NCBI GenBank assembly: GCA_017983495.1
Contig: JAGOBH010000003.1
Span: forward strand, 124,001 to 188,000
Length of the DNA stretch: 64,000 bases
Reading direction: 5' to 3'
Origin: Pyrinomonadaceae bacterium
Lineage (GTDB): Bacteria; Acidobacteriota; Blastocatellia; Pyrinomonadales; Pyrinomonadaceae
In this document: piece after piece, positions 1 to 9,627 of the stretch
How positions within the stretch are numbered: the stretch's first letter is position 1
How the letters are laid out: every line of letters starts with the position of its first letter
The notes under the pieces: generated by a model
What the model was told of the DNA's origin: nothing
Database searches by the model: none
The model's input: the letters and a program-made list of their open reading frames with translations, nothing else
Translations under genes and position numbers: made by a program

Positions 1-334
1 AGGCAATACTCTTTTGCGATTCCTCGGGTGATTCCGCTTCGAGACTCAGATCGGCATTTCTCACGATCTTCCGATCGGTTGGAGCTGTGTCGATCTGCGA
101 ATTTTGAGTTTGAGCAAGCGTTGCATTCGGTCCGCCGGCTACCACAGCCATCTTAGTGCCGCCACCGCCACCGCCCGACTTATTGGCGAGTTGATCGCGT
201 TGAGCCGATCGAAGAGGCTCTGATTCGGAGGTTCCAGAGGAGAAGGACGGGTTTGAGCTATTGGACGCTCGTTCGCCACCGCATGCTATCGAAAGGGCGA
301 GAATGGAAAGTGCGAAAAACTGGAAAAACTTCAT
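1..334 (-). CDS. Putative lipoprotein, DUF4349-like (partial, C-terminus off window)
   Basis: Reading leftward from an ATG at 334, 111 codons stay open to the window edge, so the 3' end is missing. A GGAGG-type ribosome site lies just upstream. The N-terminus is a short hydrophobic signal ending in SIAC followed by Gly-Gly, so a lipoprotein is likely. A low-complexity Ser/Gly linker (including six consecutive glycines) follows. The last visible part, DRKIVRNADLSLEAE, resembles the start of DUF4349 domains, which occur in envelope-anchored proteins of unknown function. The family assignment rests on this short piece alone. Confidence 0.6.
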   Translation of the reverse strand, partial: MKFFQFFALSILALSIACGGERASNSSNPSFSSGTSESEPLRSAQRDQLANKSGGGGGGTKMAVVAGGPNATLAQTQNSQIDTAPTDRKIVRNADLSLEAESPEESQKSIA

Positions 335-379
335 GTTGGCCTCCAGAGTTCAAATTCTGCAACTATAGAACGATTTCCA

Positions 380-1006
380 CTAGCCGGCCTTGCGGGCTAC
401 TTCGCGAAAACTCTCGCCTCGAAAGAAGGCTCCAACGGCGCGCATCATTCTCGTTATCGCTCGAATGATCTTCGGGAAAAACCAGACAAACGCGACCACG
501 AAGATCCCGAGGATCGCCATGATGATGAACGGAGCAAAAACGGCCAGAAGGGTGCCGATGAATGCGATCACGTCTTCGACGAGCGACAGTACCCAATTTG
601 AGACCGGTTCAGGCGATAAATTAGCGCCGACGCGAAGTGCGGCTTTTGTCCCGTGCGATCCAAACGCGAGTCCGCCGCCAAGAAGCGTCGCCGGGATGAA
701 GACACTCGGTTCCAACTGGTTCGTTGCAGCATAGGCGACGACCGCGCCGGCCGGAACCCGAATGAACGTGTGAACGACGTCCCAGACGCTATCGACGTAC
801 GGTATCTTGTCCGCAAAAAACTCGATCAGGTAAAGACCGCCGGCGACGCCGATGATCCACCAGTTATCGAGCGCGTCGAGCCCGCCGGGCAGTTTGGTCG
901 CTCCAAATTTCTGCAGCATGCCGAGCACCGCCACAGTCGCGTAGAGATTGATGCCGGACGTCCAGGCACTGCCGAGAGCTAAGCTAAGTGTTGAGAACCA
1001 TTCCAT
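380..1006 (-). CDS. DUF4126 family membrane protein
   Basis: About 208 residues with several hydrophobic segments and the sequence style of DUF4126 (WTSGINLYATVAVLGML near the start; GSHGTKAALRVGANLSPEP in the middle). The function of the family is not known; it is an inner-membrane protein. The open frame extends upstream to 1066, but the ATG at 1006 is preceded by GGAGG at good distance. The extra upstream residues come from a palindromic repeat, so I place the start at 1006. It lies downstream of the response regulator gene, separated by that repeat. Confidence 0.75.
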   Translation of the reverse strand: MEWFSTLSLALGSAWTSGINLYATVAVLGMLQKFGATKLPGGLDALDNWWIIGVAGGLYLIEFFADKIPYVDSVWDVVHTFIRVPAGAVVAYAATNQLEPSVFIPATLLGGGLAFGSHGTKAALRVGANLSPEPVSNWVLSLVEDVIAFIGTLLAVFAPFIIMAILGIFVVAFVWFFPKIIRAITRMMRAVGAFFRGESFREVARKAG

Positions 1007-1035
1007 CGCGAATTCGCCTCCACCCAAGGTTTCAA

Positions 1036-1089
1036 ACAGGATAGACAGGATGGACAGGATTGCCAAGTTGTCACGCGGAATATCCTGTT
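1036..1089. repeat. ACAGGAT-type 9-nt-period inverted repeat
   Basis: Three copies of ACAGGAT stand at 1036, 1045 and 1054, exactly 9 nt apart. One inverted copy ATCCTGT follows at 1082. The element fills the gap between the response regulator and the DUF4126 gene. A second element of the same family lies at 22442-22553. It can fold into a hairpin on either strand; whether it acts as a terminator, an RNA stabiliser or a mobile palindrome cannot be told from sequence. Confidence 0.7.
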
Positions 1090-1107
1090 ACAATTTCCCT
1101 TTCCCAA

Positions 1108-2472
<1,365 letters not shown>

Positions 2473-2474
2473 AG

Positions 2475-3038
2475 CTAATTAATTTTTATCTTGCCCCTGT
2501 CAGAGCGATTGAAGTAATTTATGAACTCAGATGTCACATCGTCGAATTGGCCAACTAAATAAAATGGAAAGCCAGTTTCGGACTTAGTCCCGATAACGAT
2601 GTGATAGTTTTTTAGGCTGGCATATTCCTTTGCGATTTCCTGAATGTCTAGTAGGATCGGTTCAACCCGCTGCTTTCTGATGAGTTTAAGACAGTTTTTA
2701 TTCTCATCTTCCGCTTTCCAACTTTGTTCGAGTAAAGACAATAATTCCTTCACCTTTTCATCCGTATTGAGGCCTTTGCATTCTAACTCAGCAATTTCTT
2801 TCTTCTTAACGTCAACTTGATCAATGAGACGGACGTACCTGAAATGAGCCAAACAGTCGACAAAGCCCATACTATTCTCAGCATCCACAAGCCTTCGGAT
2901 TCCATTATTCCGATCTGCAAACATAGACGAATCCACTACAACGATACGTGGCGGCGCAGTGATCACCTTAGACTGAGTTCGGACATTCATTGCTCCGACG
3001 ACAAAAAGTGTAAAGAACAATAATGAAATCTTGCCCAT
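2475..3038 (-). CDS. Small exported protein, divergent Skp/OmpH-like
   Basis: A 187-residue protein with a short N-terminal signal sequence (KISLLFFTLFVVGAMN) and a charged, helical middle (about 75-120). Its C-terminal half resembles OmpH/Skp proteins: IQEIAKEYASLKNYHIVI, then VTSEFINYFN, the usual last motif of that family. Skp-type proteins are periplasmic chaperones for outer-membrane proteins; the match here is weak. The gene sits tightly between kinase and regulator genes (8 nt and 2 nt gaps), so it is co-transcribed. It is visibly more AT-rich than both neighbours, which suggests later acquisition. It could sense or modulate kinase signalling, but that is inference. Confidence 0.6.
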   Translation of the reverse strand: MGKISLLFFTLFVVGAMNVRTQSKVITAPPRIVVVDSSMFADRNNGIRRLVDAENSMGFVDCLAHFRYVRLIDQVDVKKKEIAELECKGLNTDEKVKELLSLLEQSWKAEDENKNCLKLIRKQRVEPILLDIQEIAKEYASLKNYHIVIGTKSETGFPFYLVGQFDDVTSEFINYFNRSDRGKIKIN

Positions 3039-3046
3039 ACATGCTC

Positions 3047-4534
3047 CTATGAATTTGGAAGCTTCACAATAAATTTGGTCCCTTCGCCCTCGGTTGATTC
3101 GACCTCGATCGTACCGTTGTGGATGTCGACTATCTTGTGGACGATCGCCAGTCCGAGGCCGGTGCCGGTTTCTTTGGTCGAGAAATACGGTTCGAATATC
3201 TTTGAGAGGTTGTCGGCCGAGATACCGTTGCCTGTGTCCGAGACCTCATATTTCACCATATTGTCATCGGGCGATATCCTGATGCTGAGACTGCCGCCGT
3301 CATGGCCCATTGCCTGTACAGCGTTGATAAATAGATTGTTAAATACCGAGCGTAGAAACTCAGGGTCGCCCATGATCTGCGGTACGTTCTCGTGTTCGAC
3401 TATACCGATCTTGACGTTCTGTTCGGCTGCCTGAGCCTCGACGATCCGTAGGGAGTCTTCAATTATCTGTCTAGCGTCGATCGGGCGAAGATTTACCGAC
3501 GCCGGCCTTGAATAATTGAGAAAATCTGAGATCTGCTGATTTATCCGAGCGACCTCGTCCTTGAGCTGCGAGGTCAATTTATCAAAAGTGACGCGTTTTT
3601 CTTCATCGTCCGGAGCGTATTTCGAGCGTAGGTGATCGAGCGTCAGGTTGATGTAATTCAGCGGGTTTCGTATCTCGTGTGCGATCGCCGAGCCGAGCCG
3701 CCCGACCACAGCAGATTTTTCCGCTTGCTGAAGTTGAGCCTCGATGTCGCGTTTCTTTTCAAGCTCGGCGGTCATTTCGTTAAATCGCCACGCAAGCCTG
3801 CCCATTTCGTCGCTCCGTCCGGCCTCGGGAACGCGGACAGAGAGATCGCCTTCAGCAACTTTCCGTGCCGCCCCGGCCAGGTCGGCGATCGGCCGCGTAA
3901 ATCGCCATACTAGCAAAAATGTGATCAGTGATGACACCAGCAATAATCCGAGCGTAAAGACCAAAGGCTGTGCCGCCCGCCACGCCGTTTCACTCTTATC
4001 ATTGCGGAGCAGGACCATTACATACCAACGGCCTTTGCTGGTCTCGATCGGGACGGCATGAGCCTCGTCTTCGTTTTCGTCACCGGTTACCACCTTGCGA
4101 TTTGGAAAGTACTTGAGGTCACTTCCAAGACGGGCACCTTCCATAAGCGGCGGCAGATCGGTCAATTCATTCAACTTTCTATATTTGATCTCATCGTTAT
4201 TGCCGACCGACGGCAACAACCGGGGATTGAGACTGTCAGCGACCTGCCATTCACTGTCGATTATAATAATGTCGCGGATCCGTTCGCGGACGTTCTTATC
4301 GATAAATGTCTGCTCGGGCTGGTCTATCAGGTCCTGAACGCGGAAATCCGGCGACGTCATACTTGTAAACCCGAGGGCTATACCCGCAACGATCGACTGT
4401 TCCTGAGCCTCCCGCATTAAGCTGTTCTCACGCTGCGTGCGCAGATTTAAGTAATACTGTAATCCCAGCGTCGCTATCAGTAGAAACGCCAGTATCAGCA
4501 GCAATCTGCCCCGAAATGTATTGAAAAATGTCAT
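3047..4534 (-). CDS. Membrane sensor histidine kinase (HAMP, HisKA, HATPase)
   Basis: A 495-residue kinase with two membrane spans (about 11-29 and 191-210) enclosing a periplasmic sensor of about 160 residues. HAMP follows (about 211-263), then the dimerisation and phospho-acceptor helix with His286 in AIAHEIRNPLNYINL. The ATPase domain has an N box (NLFINAVQAMG), G1 (VSDTGNGIS) and G2 (ETGTGLGLAIVHKI). The layout matches NtrB/AtoS/ZraS-like kinases that pair with sigma-54 activators, and such an activator is encoded two genes downstream. It is the first gene of the leftward operon and diverges from the PBP gene at 4726. Confidence 0.93.
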   Translation of the reverse strand: MTFFNTFRGRLLLILAFLLIATLGLQYYLNLRTQRENSLMREAQEQSIVAGIALGFTSMTSPDFRVQDLIDQPEQTFIDKNVRERIRDIIIIDSEWQVADSLNPRLLPSVGNNDEIKYRKLNELTDLPPLMEGARLGSDLKYFPNRKVVTGDENEDEAHAVPIETSKGRWYVMVLLRNDKSETAWRAAQPLVFTLGLLLVSSLITFLLVWRFTRPIADLAGAARKVAEGDLSVRVPEAGRSDEMGRLAWRFNEMTAELEKKRDIEAQLQQAEKSAVVGRLGSAIAHEIRNPLNYINLTLDHLRSKYAPDDEEKRVTFDKLTSQLKDEVARINQQISDFLNYSRPASVNLRPIDARQIIEDSLRIVEAQAAEQNVKIGIVEHENVPQIMGDPEFLRSVFNNLFINAVQAMGHDGGSLSIRISPDDNMVKYEVSDTGNGISADNLSKIFEPYFSTKETGTGLGLAIVHKIVDIHNGTIEVESTEGEGTKFIVKLPNS

Positions 4535-4725
4535 TGGGAATGTGGTGCGTTAAGCTAAATTTATGGAAACCATTAAAACTGCTTGCCTCACCAAACCTTG
4601 AATGTTATAGTTACCGTAGTTTGAACGCAAATTCCTGATCGATCCAGTATATCGCGATGTAGTCTTTCAGGATTCCCCAAAATACAATTCAACGGCAAAT
4701 CTTTTGATCTGAGGTGAGGTAAGGC

Positions 4726-6372
4726 ATGAAGTTAATGTTCCCTATTAAAATCCGTACTCTCGCGGTTTTTTCTGTTCTGGCCGTATTGGTTTTCGTTTCG
4801 GGTGAGGCTTTTGCTCAAAAGAAGCCCGCAACATCAAAGAAAACTGCTACGTCAAAAAAGGCCACCGATACAAAAAAGGCTTCGGCTTCGAACAAGCCGA
4901 CTGCGGCTAAATCGACTGCTGCCAATAAGAAGTCGCAAAAGCAGGCAAAGGATGTATCGAAAAATCAGAAGAGGGATCAAAAGAAAGAGAAGGAGCGGGT
5001 AGCAGACGCGAAATCGAAGAAAGACCCCAAGAAAGGCGCCGAATCGAAAAAGGCCGCCGCCGAGCGTCGCCGCAAAGAAGAAGAACGCCGACAGGCAGCA
5101 ATTGCCGAACAGCGTCGCCGCGAGCAAGCCGCACGTGAGGCCCGCGAACGCAGACTGGCCTTCGAACGCGGACTCCGCACCGAGACAGTAGCAAATATTT
5201 CGCAAGACAATACCGAGGGCGAAGACCTCAATATTCGCCGTGCCGCCGTCGAGGCTCTCGGCGGGCGCGCCGGTTCCGTTGTCGTAATGGAGGCCCAGAC
5301 AGGGAAGATCCTGACGGTTGTCAATCAGGACTGGGCCATTCGCAGCACGATCCGGCCATGTTCGACCATCAAACTCGTTACCGGCGTCGCGGCGTTAAAT
5401 GAGAACGTCATCGATAAACAGGACGGTTCGGTCCGCAACGCGTCGACCCGCCGCCGTCTCGACGATGCTCTCGCGTATTCCGACAATCCGTATTTTCAGC
5501 GCGCTGGTATGCAGGTCGGTAGCCCGAAAGTGATCGAGTATGCCAAGCAGCTCGGGCTTGGCGAACCGACGGGCATCAACGCCGAAGGTGAAGCCCCCGG
5601 CCGTTTGCCGTATGGCAACAATAATCCCCGTATTTACTCGCACGGCGATGATTTCGAAGTTTCGACCCTACAACTCGCTGTTATGGTTTCGGCCATCACA
5701 AACGGCGGTCATCGTGTTCTGCCGCGAATCCCGCGCAATGCGACCGAGCAGGCTAGGTTTCAGACCTTTTATAAAGGCAATGTCGATCTCCCGAAGCAGA
5801 ATCTTCGCCGCGTCATCCCGGGCATGATGGGTGCGGCCGAATATGGCACCGCGCGTCGTGACATGGATCAGTCGCTGGGTGTGGCGGGCAAGACGGGTTC
5901 GTGTATCAGCAAAGGTTCGTGGGTCGGGCTCTTCGCCTCGGTCGCCCCGATCGAAGCACCGAAATATGCCGTCGCGGTGATCACCCGCGGCCAGAGCGAA
6001 CGCGGAAAATACGCTGCCGCTGTCGCTGCCAAGGTCTACCGTGCGTTGAGCAAGAATATCATCCGTACTGACCGCAATCTTGCCCGGACCGAATTTAACC
6101 TAACGCCGCGCAATGTTGCTACGGCCACGACCACGGCCGAGGTTGAAGATGAGGATGATGACGATGCTGTAGCTTCGTCACCGGAAATGGACGAAACGTC
6201 CAATGACGGCCGCGGCGTGATCCTTGTGCCGAGCGCTCCGCGTTCGGTGCCCGCTCAGAAAAAGCTCGTCCAGAAGACCGGTGATTCCAAACCGATGTTT
6301 CCGCCGGTTGTCATCACAAACGGCAATGATCCGAGCAAAAAGGTACGCGAGCGGATCGTGCCTGAGCAATAG
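4726..6372 (+). CDS. Penicillin-binding transpeptidase domain protein with Lys/Arg-rich linker
   Basis: This 548-residue protein starts with a signal sequence (about 1-31, ending AFAQ). A very basic, low-complexity region rich in Lys, Arg, Ala and Glu follows (about 32-148), then a transpeptidase domain. The active-site motifs are in order: Ser213-Thr-Ile-Lys216 (SxxK), Ser252-Asp-Asn (SxN) and Lys389-Thr-Gly (KTG). The usual class B dimerisation domain is absent, so it resembles a stand-alone transpeptidase or class D beta-lactamase-like fold. The acidic tail includes EDEDDDDA. It should act in the periplasm on peptidoglycan. The ribosome site GAGGTGAGG precedes the ATG; a terminator follows at 6420. 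Confidence 0.85.
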   Translation: MKLMFPIKIRTLAVFSVLAVLVFVSGEAFAQKKPATSKKTATSKKATDTKKASASNKPTAAKSTAANKKSQKQAKDVSKNQKRDQKKEKERVADAKSKKDPKKGAESKKAAAERRRKEEERRQAAIAEQRRREQAAREARERRLAFERGLRTETVANISQDNTEGEDLNIRRAAVEALGGRAGSVVVMEAQTGKILTVVNQDWAIRSTIRPCSTIKLVTGVAALNENVIDKQDGSVRNASTRRRLDDALAYSDNPYFQRAGMQVGSPKVIEYAKQLGLGEPTGINAEGEAPGRLPYGNNNPRIYSHGDDFEVSTLQLAVMVSAITNGGHRVLPRIPRNATEQARFQTFYKGNVDLPKQNLRRVIPGMMGAAEYGTARRDMDQSLGVAGKTGSCISKGSWVGLFASVAPIEAPKYAVAVITRGQSERGKYAAAVAAKVYRALSKNIIRTDRNLARTEFNLTPRNVATATTTAEVEDEDDDDAVASSPEMDETSNDGRGVILVPSAPRSVPAQKKLVQKTGDSKPMFPPVVITNGNDPSKKVRERIVPEQ

Positions 6373-6419
6373 TCGAAATCTCCGGGACGGTAAATGCCGT
6401 CCCGGATTCCGATGACCTC

Positions 6420-6456
6420 GCCGCCTCGATGCTTTTTATCGGCGGCTTTTGTTTTT
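6420..6456 (+). terminator. Intrinsic terminator after PBP gene
   Basis: The arms GCCGCC (6420-6425) and GGCGGC (6441-6446) pair, and TTTTGTTTTT follows directly (6447-6456). This is a standard rho-independent terminator for rightward transcription. Confidence 0.8.
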
Positions 6457-6459
6457 GGC

Positions 6460-6489
6460 TTGACACGAATACGATTCATAACAGATTAT
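6460..6489 (+). promoter_or_regulatory. Candidate sigma-70-type promoter
   Basis: A perfect TTGACA (6460-6465) is followed after 18 nt by GATTAT (6484-6489, four of six matches to the -10 consensus). It lies just after the terminator and 185 nt before the TPR-like gene at 6675, which it would drive. Confidence 0.45.
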
Positions 6490-6674
6490 TTATTCCTTAA
6501 ATAGGAAGATGCGAAAGCAGTTTATTTTGAGTCGGATGTAAATCCCCCGCGAAGATTAGCAACTATTGTTAATCCAACATCATCTGATTTCACGCGAAAC
6601 CGAACGCGTTAATTCGGTAGCAGAAGACAGAATTAAAAGCACGCGGGCAGAGGTCCGGCGGAGGAAGTACTTAG

Positions 6675-7832
6675 ATGAAAACGATTTTTAGATCAACCGG
6701 TTTTGCATTGCTCATTGCGGCAATACTCACGCTTGGAGCCGTGGCAGGCTTTGCTCAGGATTGCGACGAGGCGGCCATGACGGCCCAGGCTGATAAGGTT
6801 CGCGAACTTTTTACCAAGAAAGACATTCCGGGCCGTAAGGCTGCGATCGAGGCCGGCAAGGTTTACCTCGAGAAATTTGGCTCATGCCCGGCCGGAGCCG
6901 AGATGGCAACCTACCTAAAGGATAGTTTGCCAAAGCGTGAAAAGACGTTAGCTCAAGCAGAAAAGGATCAACGGCTTACTGAGATCGGTGGCCGTTTTGA
7001 TGCCGGACTCAAAGCTAAAAATTGGGACGCGGTCTATGCTGCGGGTAAGCAGCTTTTGGACGAAGATCCTGAAAAGTACCGTCCTGCACTTTTGGTACTT
7101 GGAACGATCGGCTACGACGAGACGGCAAAATCTCCGCGTGTCACCAAATGGAATGACGACACACTCAAGTACGCGAAATTGGCAATTGCCGACCTCGAAG
7201 CCGGCAAGCCGTTTGCTTTCTATGGTGTGCAGCCGTTTGAATACAAGGCAGGAAAAGACGAGGCCATCGGCTGGATGAACCTGATCATCGGTTACATCAT
7301 GTCTTGGGACAAGAATCAGAGAAAAGAAGCCCTGCCGTACCTCGACAAGGCGATCAAGTCGTCGTCGACCGCGAAGAACGACTGGAATCTGTATGAGACC
7401 ATTGGTCAGTATTATTTCGATGAGGCCGCCAAAATGGAAGGCGAACTCAAGACCATGCGTGCCGCCATCAAGGACACCGATGCTCCTGAGGTCGTAAAGC
7501 AAAAGGTCGATGCCCTCAACGAAAAGATCGGTATCTCGAATGGAACTCTGGAGCGTGCGATGGACGCCTATGCTCGGACATATAAAATGGCCCCGACCAC
7601 CCCGGCAGGAAAGGCATATCGTGACGGCATTCTTGGAAAGATCAATGATCTTTACGATGCTCGGTTTAACAAGAAGGACGGCGTCAACGCCTGGATCGAG
7701 GCCGCAGTTGTCAAACCGATCCCGAGTCCGTTGACGGCGGTTACCCCTGTGATCGACCCTGAGCCGGCCGCTGCTGCGACCTCGTCATCGACGGCACCGT
7801 CAGCCAAAGCGGCAACCACGGCCAAGCCATAG
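6675..7832 (+). CDS. Exported TPR-like protein of unknown function
   Basis: A 385-residue protein with a clear signal peptide (about 1-27, cleavage near AGFAQD) and a soluble helical body. The body reads like degenerate tetratricopeptide repeats (for example YKPA-type motifs and LPYLDKAIKSSSTAKNDW). The C-terminus is low-complexity Ala/Ser/Thr (about 360-385). It probably sits in the periplasm or on the cell surface as a binding scaffold; no catalytic motif is visible. It stands alone between its own promoter candidate and a strong terminator, so it is monocistronic. The start is supported by GGAGGAAG eight bases upstream. Confidence 0.75.
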   Translation: MKTIFRSTGFALLIAAILTLGAVAGFAQDCDEAAMTAQADKVRELFTKKDIPGRKAAIEAGKVYLEKFGSCPAGAEMATYLKDSLPKREKTLAQAEKDQRLTEIGGRFDAGLKAKNWDAVYAAGKQLLDEDPEKYRPALLVLGTIGYDETAKSPRVTKWNDDTLKYAKLAIADLEAGKPFAFYGVQPFEYKAGKDEAIGWMNLIIGYIMSWDKNQRKEALPYLDKAIKSSSTAKNDWNLYETIGQYYFDEAAKMEGELKTMRAAIKDTDAPEVVKQKVDALNEKIGISNGTLERAMDAYARTYKMAPTTPAGKAYRDGILGKINDLYDARFNKKDGVNAWIEAAVVKPIPSPLTAVTPVIDPEPAAAATSSSTAPSAKAATTAKP

Positions 7833-7935
7833 GGCATCGTTGCTGACACCGTTGCCATTGGGGCGGTAACGCATCGGTATCAGGTAAGAAAAAAAGGCAC
7901 CCGCTAAAACCGCCTTTATTTGATCTAAAAACCGT

Positions 7936-7972
7936 GTCGGGCACCTTAATTGAGGTGCCCGACTTTCTTTTT
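7936..7972 (+). terminator. Strong intrinsic terminator
   Basis: A perfect 11-bp stem GTCGGGCACCT (7936-7946) and AGGTGCCCGAC (7953-7963) has a 6-nt loop and is followed by TTTCTTTTT. It ends the TPR-like gene and lies 28 nt before the rnc start. Confidence 0.9.
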
Positions 7973-8000
7973 CCACTCAATCTTTCTAGAATTAGCCTCA

Positions 8001-8711
8001 ATGTCAGCCAGTATCGCCCAGCTTGAAAATCTGATCGGGCACAAATTTCAGGATGTTAAACTCGTTGAGCGGGCGATGACCCATCGGTCGTGGGCGTTTG
8101 AAAATTTGCCTGATCTAACGGAAGAGAGCATTCGAGAGTTTGAGAACGAATCGCTCGAGTTTGTCGGCGACTCGGTGCTCGGACTGATCGTCGCTGAACA
8201 GCTCTATCTTGCAAACCCCAAGCTCAGCGAGGGCGACCTGACGTTGATGAAGCACCGCCTCGTGAGTACAGCGACGCTTGCACGTGTCGGCGAGGAGATG
8301 GGGCTCGGGGCTTACGTCCGCTTTGGCCGCGGCGAAGAAAAGACCGGCGGGCGAAAAAAGGCCGCTCTGCTCGCAAATACGCTCGAGGCATTGATCGGTG
8401 CCGTGTTTTTTGACGGAGGTTACGTCGCGGCTCGTGTTTTTGTCGGGCGGATCTTGTCTAACGAATTTCGGGCTGCCACCCCGCAAAGTTCGCTCGATTA
8501 CAAATCGCTGCTTCAGGAGACTCTTCAGGCACAGAAAATGTCTGCTCCGACATACGAATTGATCAGATCCGAGGGGCCGCCGCATGAACGAACGTTCTAC
8601 GTCGAAGCGGTCTGGAAGACGGGAAAGGCCCGTGGCGAAGGTAATTCGATAAAATTGGCGGAGATGAAAGCCGCGGCCGAAGCTCTCTCGATGCTCGGCA
8701 CTGCGAAATAG
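8001..8711 (+). CDS. rnc: Ribonuclease III
   Basis: Cleaves double-stranded RNA in rRNA processing and mRNA turnover. The catalytic signature is ESLEFVGDSVL with Glu53 and Asp57. A second acidic site lies in LANTLEALIGA (Glu129), where the usual Asp is Asn126, a common variant. The C-terminal part is a double-stranded RNA binding domain (from about DYKSLLQETLQAQ to KLAEMKAAAEAL). I use the ATG at 8001 because the longer open frame begins inside the upstream terminator. That gives 236 residues, normal for the family. No clear Shine-Dalgarno is seen. lepB follows 29 nt downstream, and the rnc-lepB pairing is common in bacteria. Confidence 0.95.
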   Translation: MSASIAQLENLIGHKFQDVKLVERAMTHRSWAFENLPDLTEESIREFENESLEFVGDSVLGLIVAEQLYLANPKLSEGDLTLMKHRLVSTATLARVGEEMGLGAYVRFGRGEEKTGGRKKAALLANTLEALIGAVFFDGGYVAARVFVGRILSNEFRAATPQSSLDYKSLLQETLQAQKMSAPTYELIRSEGPPHERTFYVEAVWKTGKARGEGNSIKLAEMKAAAEALSMLGTAK

Positions 8712-8740
8712 ACGAAAATAGGTAATAATAGAGTTCAGAT

Positions 8741-9574
8741 ATGAGTACTGAGGAAAAAGAGATCGCTCCCGAGACCAAGCCGGCCGGACCACCGAAATCT
8801 ACGGCACGCGAGTATTTCGAGTCGTTTGTGGTAACGCTCGTCATGGCGCTATTTGGCATGACGTTCATCTTGCAGGCCGTTACGGTACCGACCGGATCGA
8901 TGCAGAACACGATACTTGTCGGCGACTATCTGCTCGTCAATAAGTTTATCTTCACGCCCGGCGGCGGCAGTCTGCCGTTTCTGCCGCAACGTGAGATCGA
9001 ACGCGGCGACATAATCGTTTTCAAATATCCGGGCAATAAGGTCAAACCGCAGAACGACAAATCACGCGGCATCATTCCGTACCAGATAAACTACGTCAAA
9101 CGCGTCATCGGGCTGCCGGGGGATACGGTCGAATACAAGGACAATCAGGTCTATATCAACGGTGAACCGCTGGCCGAACGCCGCATTATCGGCGACCCGC
9201 CAACGCCGGGCGACAACCAGTCAGCACTGATCACCAAGGAATTCGAGGACGCCCCGAAAGATTCGAAATACAGCGTCTATTACTCAGAGGAGGAGATGCT
9301 TGAGGTCAAATCAGGAGCTCATCTTTCGACCAGACAGTACGAATTTGGCGTTGCCGGTAAACCGATGAAGGTGCCGGATAACAGCTTTTTCGTGATGGGC
9401 GACAGCCGCGACAATAGTGAAGACAGCCGCTTCTGGGGCTTTGTGCCGCGTGATCTGATCGTGGGCAGAGCGATGTTCGTGTACTGGTCGTGCGACCGCG
9501 GTGCGTCGAACGGAGACTTTTTTGGCTGCATCACGCACCCACGTCTCAGCCGCATCGGCAAGCTCGTTAAATAA
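8741..9574 (+). CDS. lepB: Signal peptidase I
   Basis: A 277-residue membrane protease that removes signal peptides from exported proteins. One N-terminal membrane span (about 28-48) anchors it. The nucleophile Ser53 lies in PTGSMQNTI and the general base Lys120 in YVKRVIGLPGD. Box E is MGDSRDNSEDSRFWG. Between Lys120 and box E there is an insertion of family-typical length. It is probably co-transcribed with rnc, and a terminator hairpin lies directly after it at 9601. Confidence 0.96.
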   Translation: MSTEEKEIAPETKPAGPPKSTAREYFESFVVTLVMALFGMTFILQAVTVPTGSMQNTILVGDYLLVNKFIFTPGGGSLPFLPQREIERGDIIVFKYPGNKVKPQNDKSRGIIPYQINYVKRVIGLPGDTVEYKDNQVYINGEPLAERRIIGDPPTPGDNQSALITKEFEDAPKDSKYSVYYSEEEMLEVKSGAHLSTRQYEFGVAGKPMKVPDNSFFVMGDSRDNSEDSRFWGFVPRDLIVGRAMFVYWSCDRGASNGDFFGCITHPRLSRIGKLVK

Positions 9575-9600
9575 CGAGCGGCCGACATTTTGGTTAACAA

Positions 9601-9623
9601 GGCGGTCCCGGACCGCCATTTTT
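9601..9623 (+). terminator. Intrinsic terminator abutting the psuG start
   Basis: A perfect stem GGCGGTC (9601-9607) and GACCGCC (9611-9617) has a 3-nt loop and is followed by ATTTTT. Its T-run ends only a few bases before the psuG ATG at 9628, an unusual position. Confidence 0.8.
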
Positions 9624-9627
9624 ATTA

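Larger units (their letters stand above)
6373..6674. other. 302-nt intergenic region
   Basis: It holds a palindrome at 6382-6405 (CCGGGACGG and CCGTCCCGG arms) without a following T-run. A clear intrinsic terminator lies at 6420-6456, and a candidate promoter starts at 6460. The remaining leader of about 185 nt to the next ATG has no structure I can assign, and I see no known riboswitch motif. The ribosome site GGAGGAAG precedes the gene at 6675. Confidence 0.6.

Noticed and set aside
6490..6674. A riboswitch in the long leader of the TPR-like gene
   Set aside because: No known aptamer core and no terminator or anti-terminator pair is visible.
7950..8000. Upstream extension of rnc
   Set aside because: The extra Met lies in the terminator loop, and the residues do not match the RNase III N-terminus.
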